Below are positions 30,686 to 30,816 of a DNA stretch of 30,816 bases, piece after piece. Source of the stretch: a virus. Below the pieces are notes generated by a model, which saw only the letters and a program-made list of their open reading frames with translations, did not search any database and was not told the DNA's origin. A program made the translations under genes and the position numbers. Each line of letters starts with the position of its first letter. Position 1 is the stretch's first letter. The stretch lies in IMG/VR virus record IMGVR_UViG_3300025630_000035, positions 1 through 30,816 of that record; one strand, 5' to 3'.

Positions 30686-30711
30686 AACGTAAGGGTGTGA
30701 GACCTTACGTT
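30686..30711. repeat. Inverted repeat in the AT-rich end
   Basis: AACGTAAGG (30686-30694) and CCTTACGTT (30703-30711) are perfect 9-base arms around 8 bases. No T-run follows immediately, though TTTTT lies 9 bases further on. It may be an operator-like dyad or an RNA hairpin. Confidence 0.65.
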
Positions 30712-30757
30712 GCGTTTGCTTTTTAGATATAACGTATTGGAAAAACCTCAATGAAAC

Positions 30758-30782
30758 CATGGGGTTACCCATGTTACATGGG
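30758..30782. repeat. Three alternating CATGGG / CCCATG boxes
   Basis: CATGGG (30758-30763), CCCATG (30768-30773) and CATGGG (30777-30782) form two overlapping dyads with 4- and 3-base spacers. Regular spacing of 9-10 bases suggests a protein-binding array on one face of the helix. Confidence 0.55.
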
Positions 30783-30816
30783 AATTAACAAATCAGTATA
30801 TATATAGTATCTATAC

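Larger units (their letters stand above)
30530..30816. other. AT-rich right end without genes; several repeats
   Basis: Composition changes sharply from GC-rich to AT-rich near 30530. I see no frame longer than about 20 codons with a ribosome site. It contains a direct repeat of GTAACAGT (30572-30579 and 30584-30591), an inverted repeat of AACGTAAGG/CCTTACGTT (30686-30711), alternating CATGGG and CCCATG boxes (30758-30782) and a TATATATA run near the end. Such a region could be a control region, an origin, or a junction with unrelated DNA. Confidence 0.55.

Noticed and set aside
30751-30807. Possible 18-residue leader peptide in the AT-rich end
   Set aside because: There is no ribosome site, and most of its sequence is explained by the CATGGG/CCCATG boxes.

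Overview
The window is most of the late (morphogenesis and lysis) half of a GC-rich tailed-phage genome, probably with a short, podovirus-type tail. About 38 closely packed genes run leftward on the minus strand. Four small genes run rightward at the right end. I see no tRNA, rRNA, IS element, CRISPR array, integrase or repressor. The head genes, a T7/P22-like tail nozzle, tape-measure-free internal virion proteins and the absence of tail tube, tape measure or sheath genes argue for a short tail. A GTA-type three-helix holin, an M15 endolysin, a BTLCP-type cysteine peptidase and GCAA-capped hairpins fit a proteobacterial, perhaps alphaproteobacterial, host. The host assignment is inference.

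Right to left on the minus strand. (1) Packaging, 28955-26000: an HNH/AP2-like endonuclease, small terminase, two small unknown proteins and large terminase, behind a good sigma70-type promoter (28981-29009) and closed by a rho-independent terminator (25865-25900). (2) Head, 25802-20581: portal, a small conserved protein, scaffold, major capsid protein and two probable decoration or minor head proteins, with a probable promoter just downstream of the terminator. (3) Fibres and adaptors, 20532-14270: two fibre-like proteins, two adaptor-like proteins and a run of small exposed structural proteins, some of which share duplicated domains. (4) Lysis, 14264-11839: a hidden 53-aa lipoprotein, a BTLCP-like peptidase, a one-helix coiled-coil protein, a small charged protein, a four-helix membrane protein, an M15 peptidase endolysin and a 3TM holin. 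(5) A DUF5664/MazZ-like nucleotide pyrophosphohydrolase (11835-11476). (6) Tail nozzle and internal virion proteins, 11472-4662, including a GNAT-like protein. (7) A giant open frame (4661 to beyond base 1, at least 1553 codons), best read as the N-terminal half of a polyvalent/internal virion protein.

Almost all minus-strand genes are joined by ATGA or TGATG overlaps or gaps of a few bases, so translational coupling is the rule. The larger gaps hold control elements: divergent promoters (28981-29162), the terminator-promoter switch between terL and portal, and UUCG-capped hairpins between head genes.

The plus-strand block (29134-30390) has its own near-consensus promoter, a structured leader and four small genes with strong ribosome binding sites. 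Each gene is followed by a hairpin capped by the same GCAA tetraloop. Beyond it, about 300 bases are sharply AT-rich, without convincing genes but with several inverted and direct repeats. This right end is the least explained part of the window.
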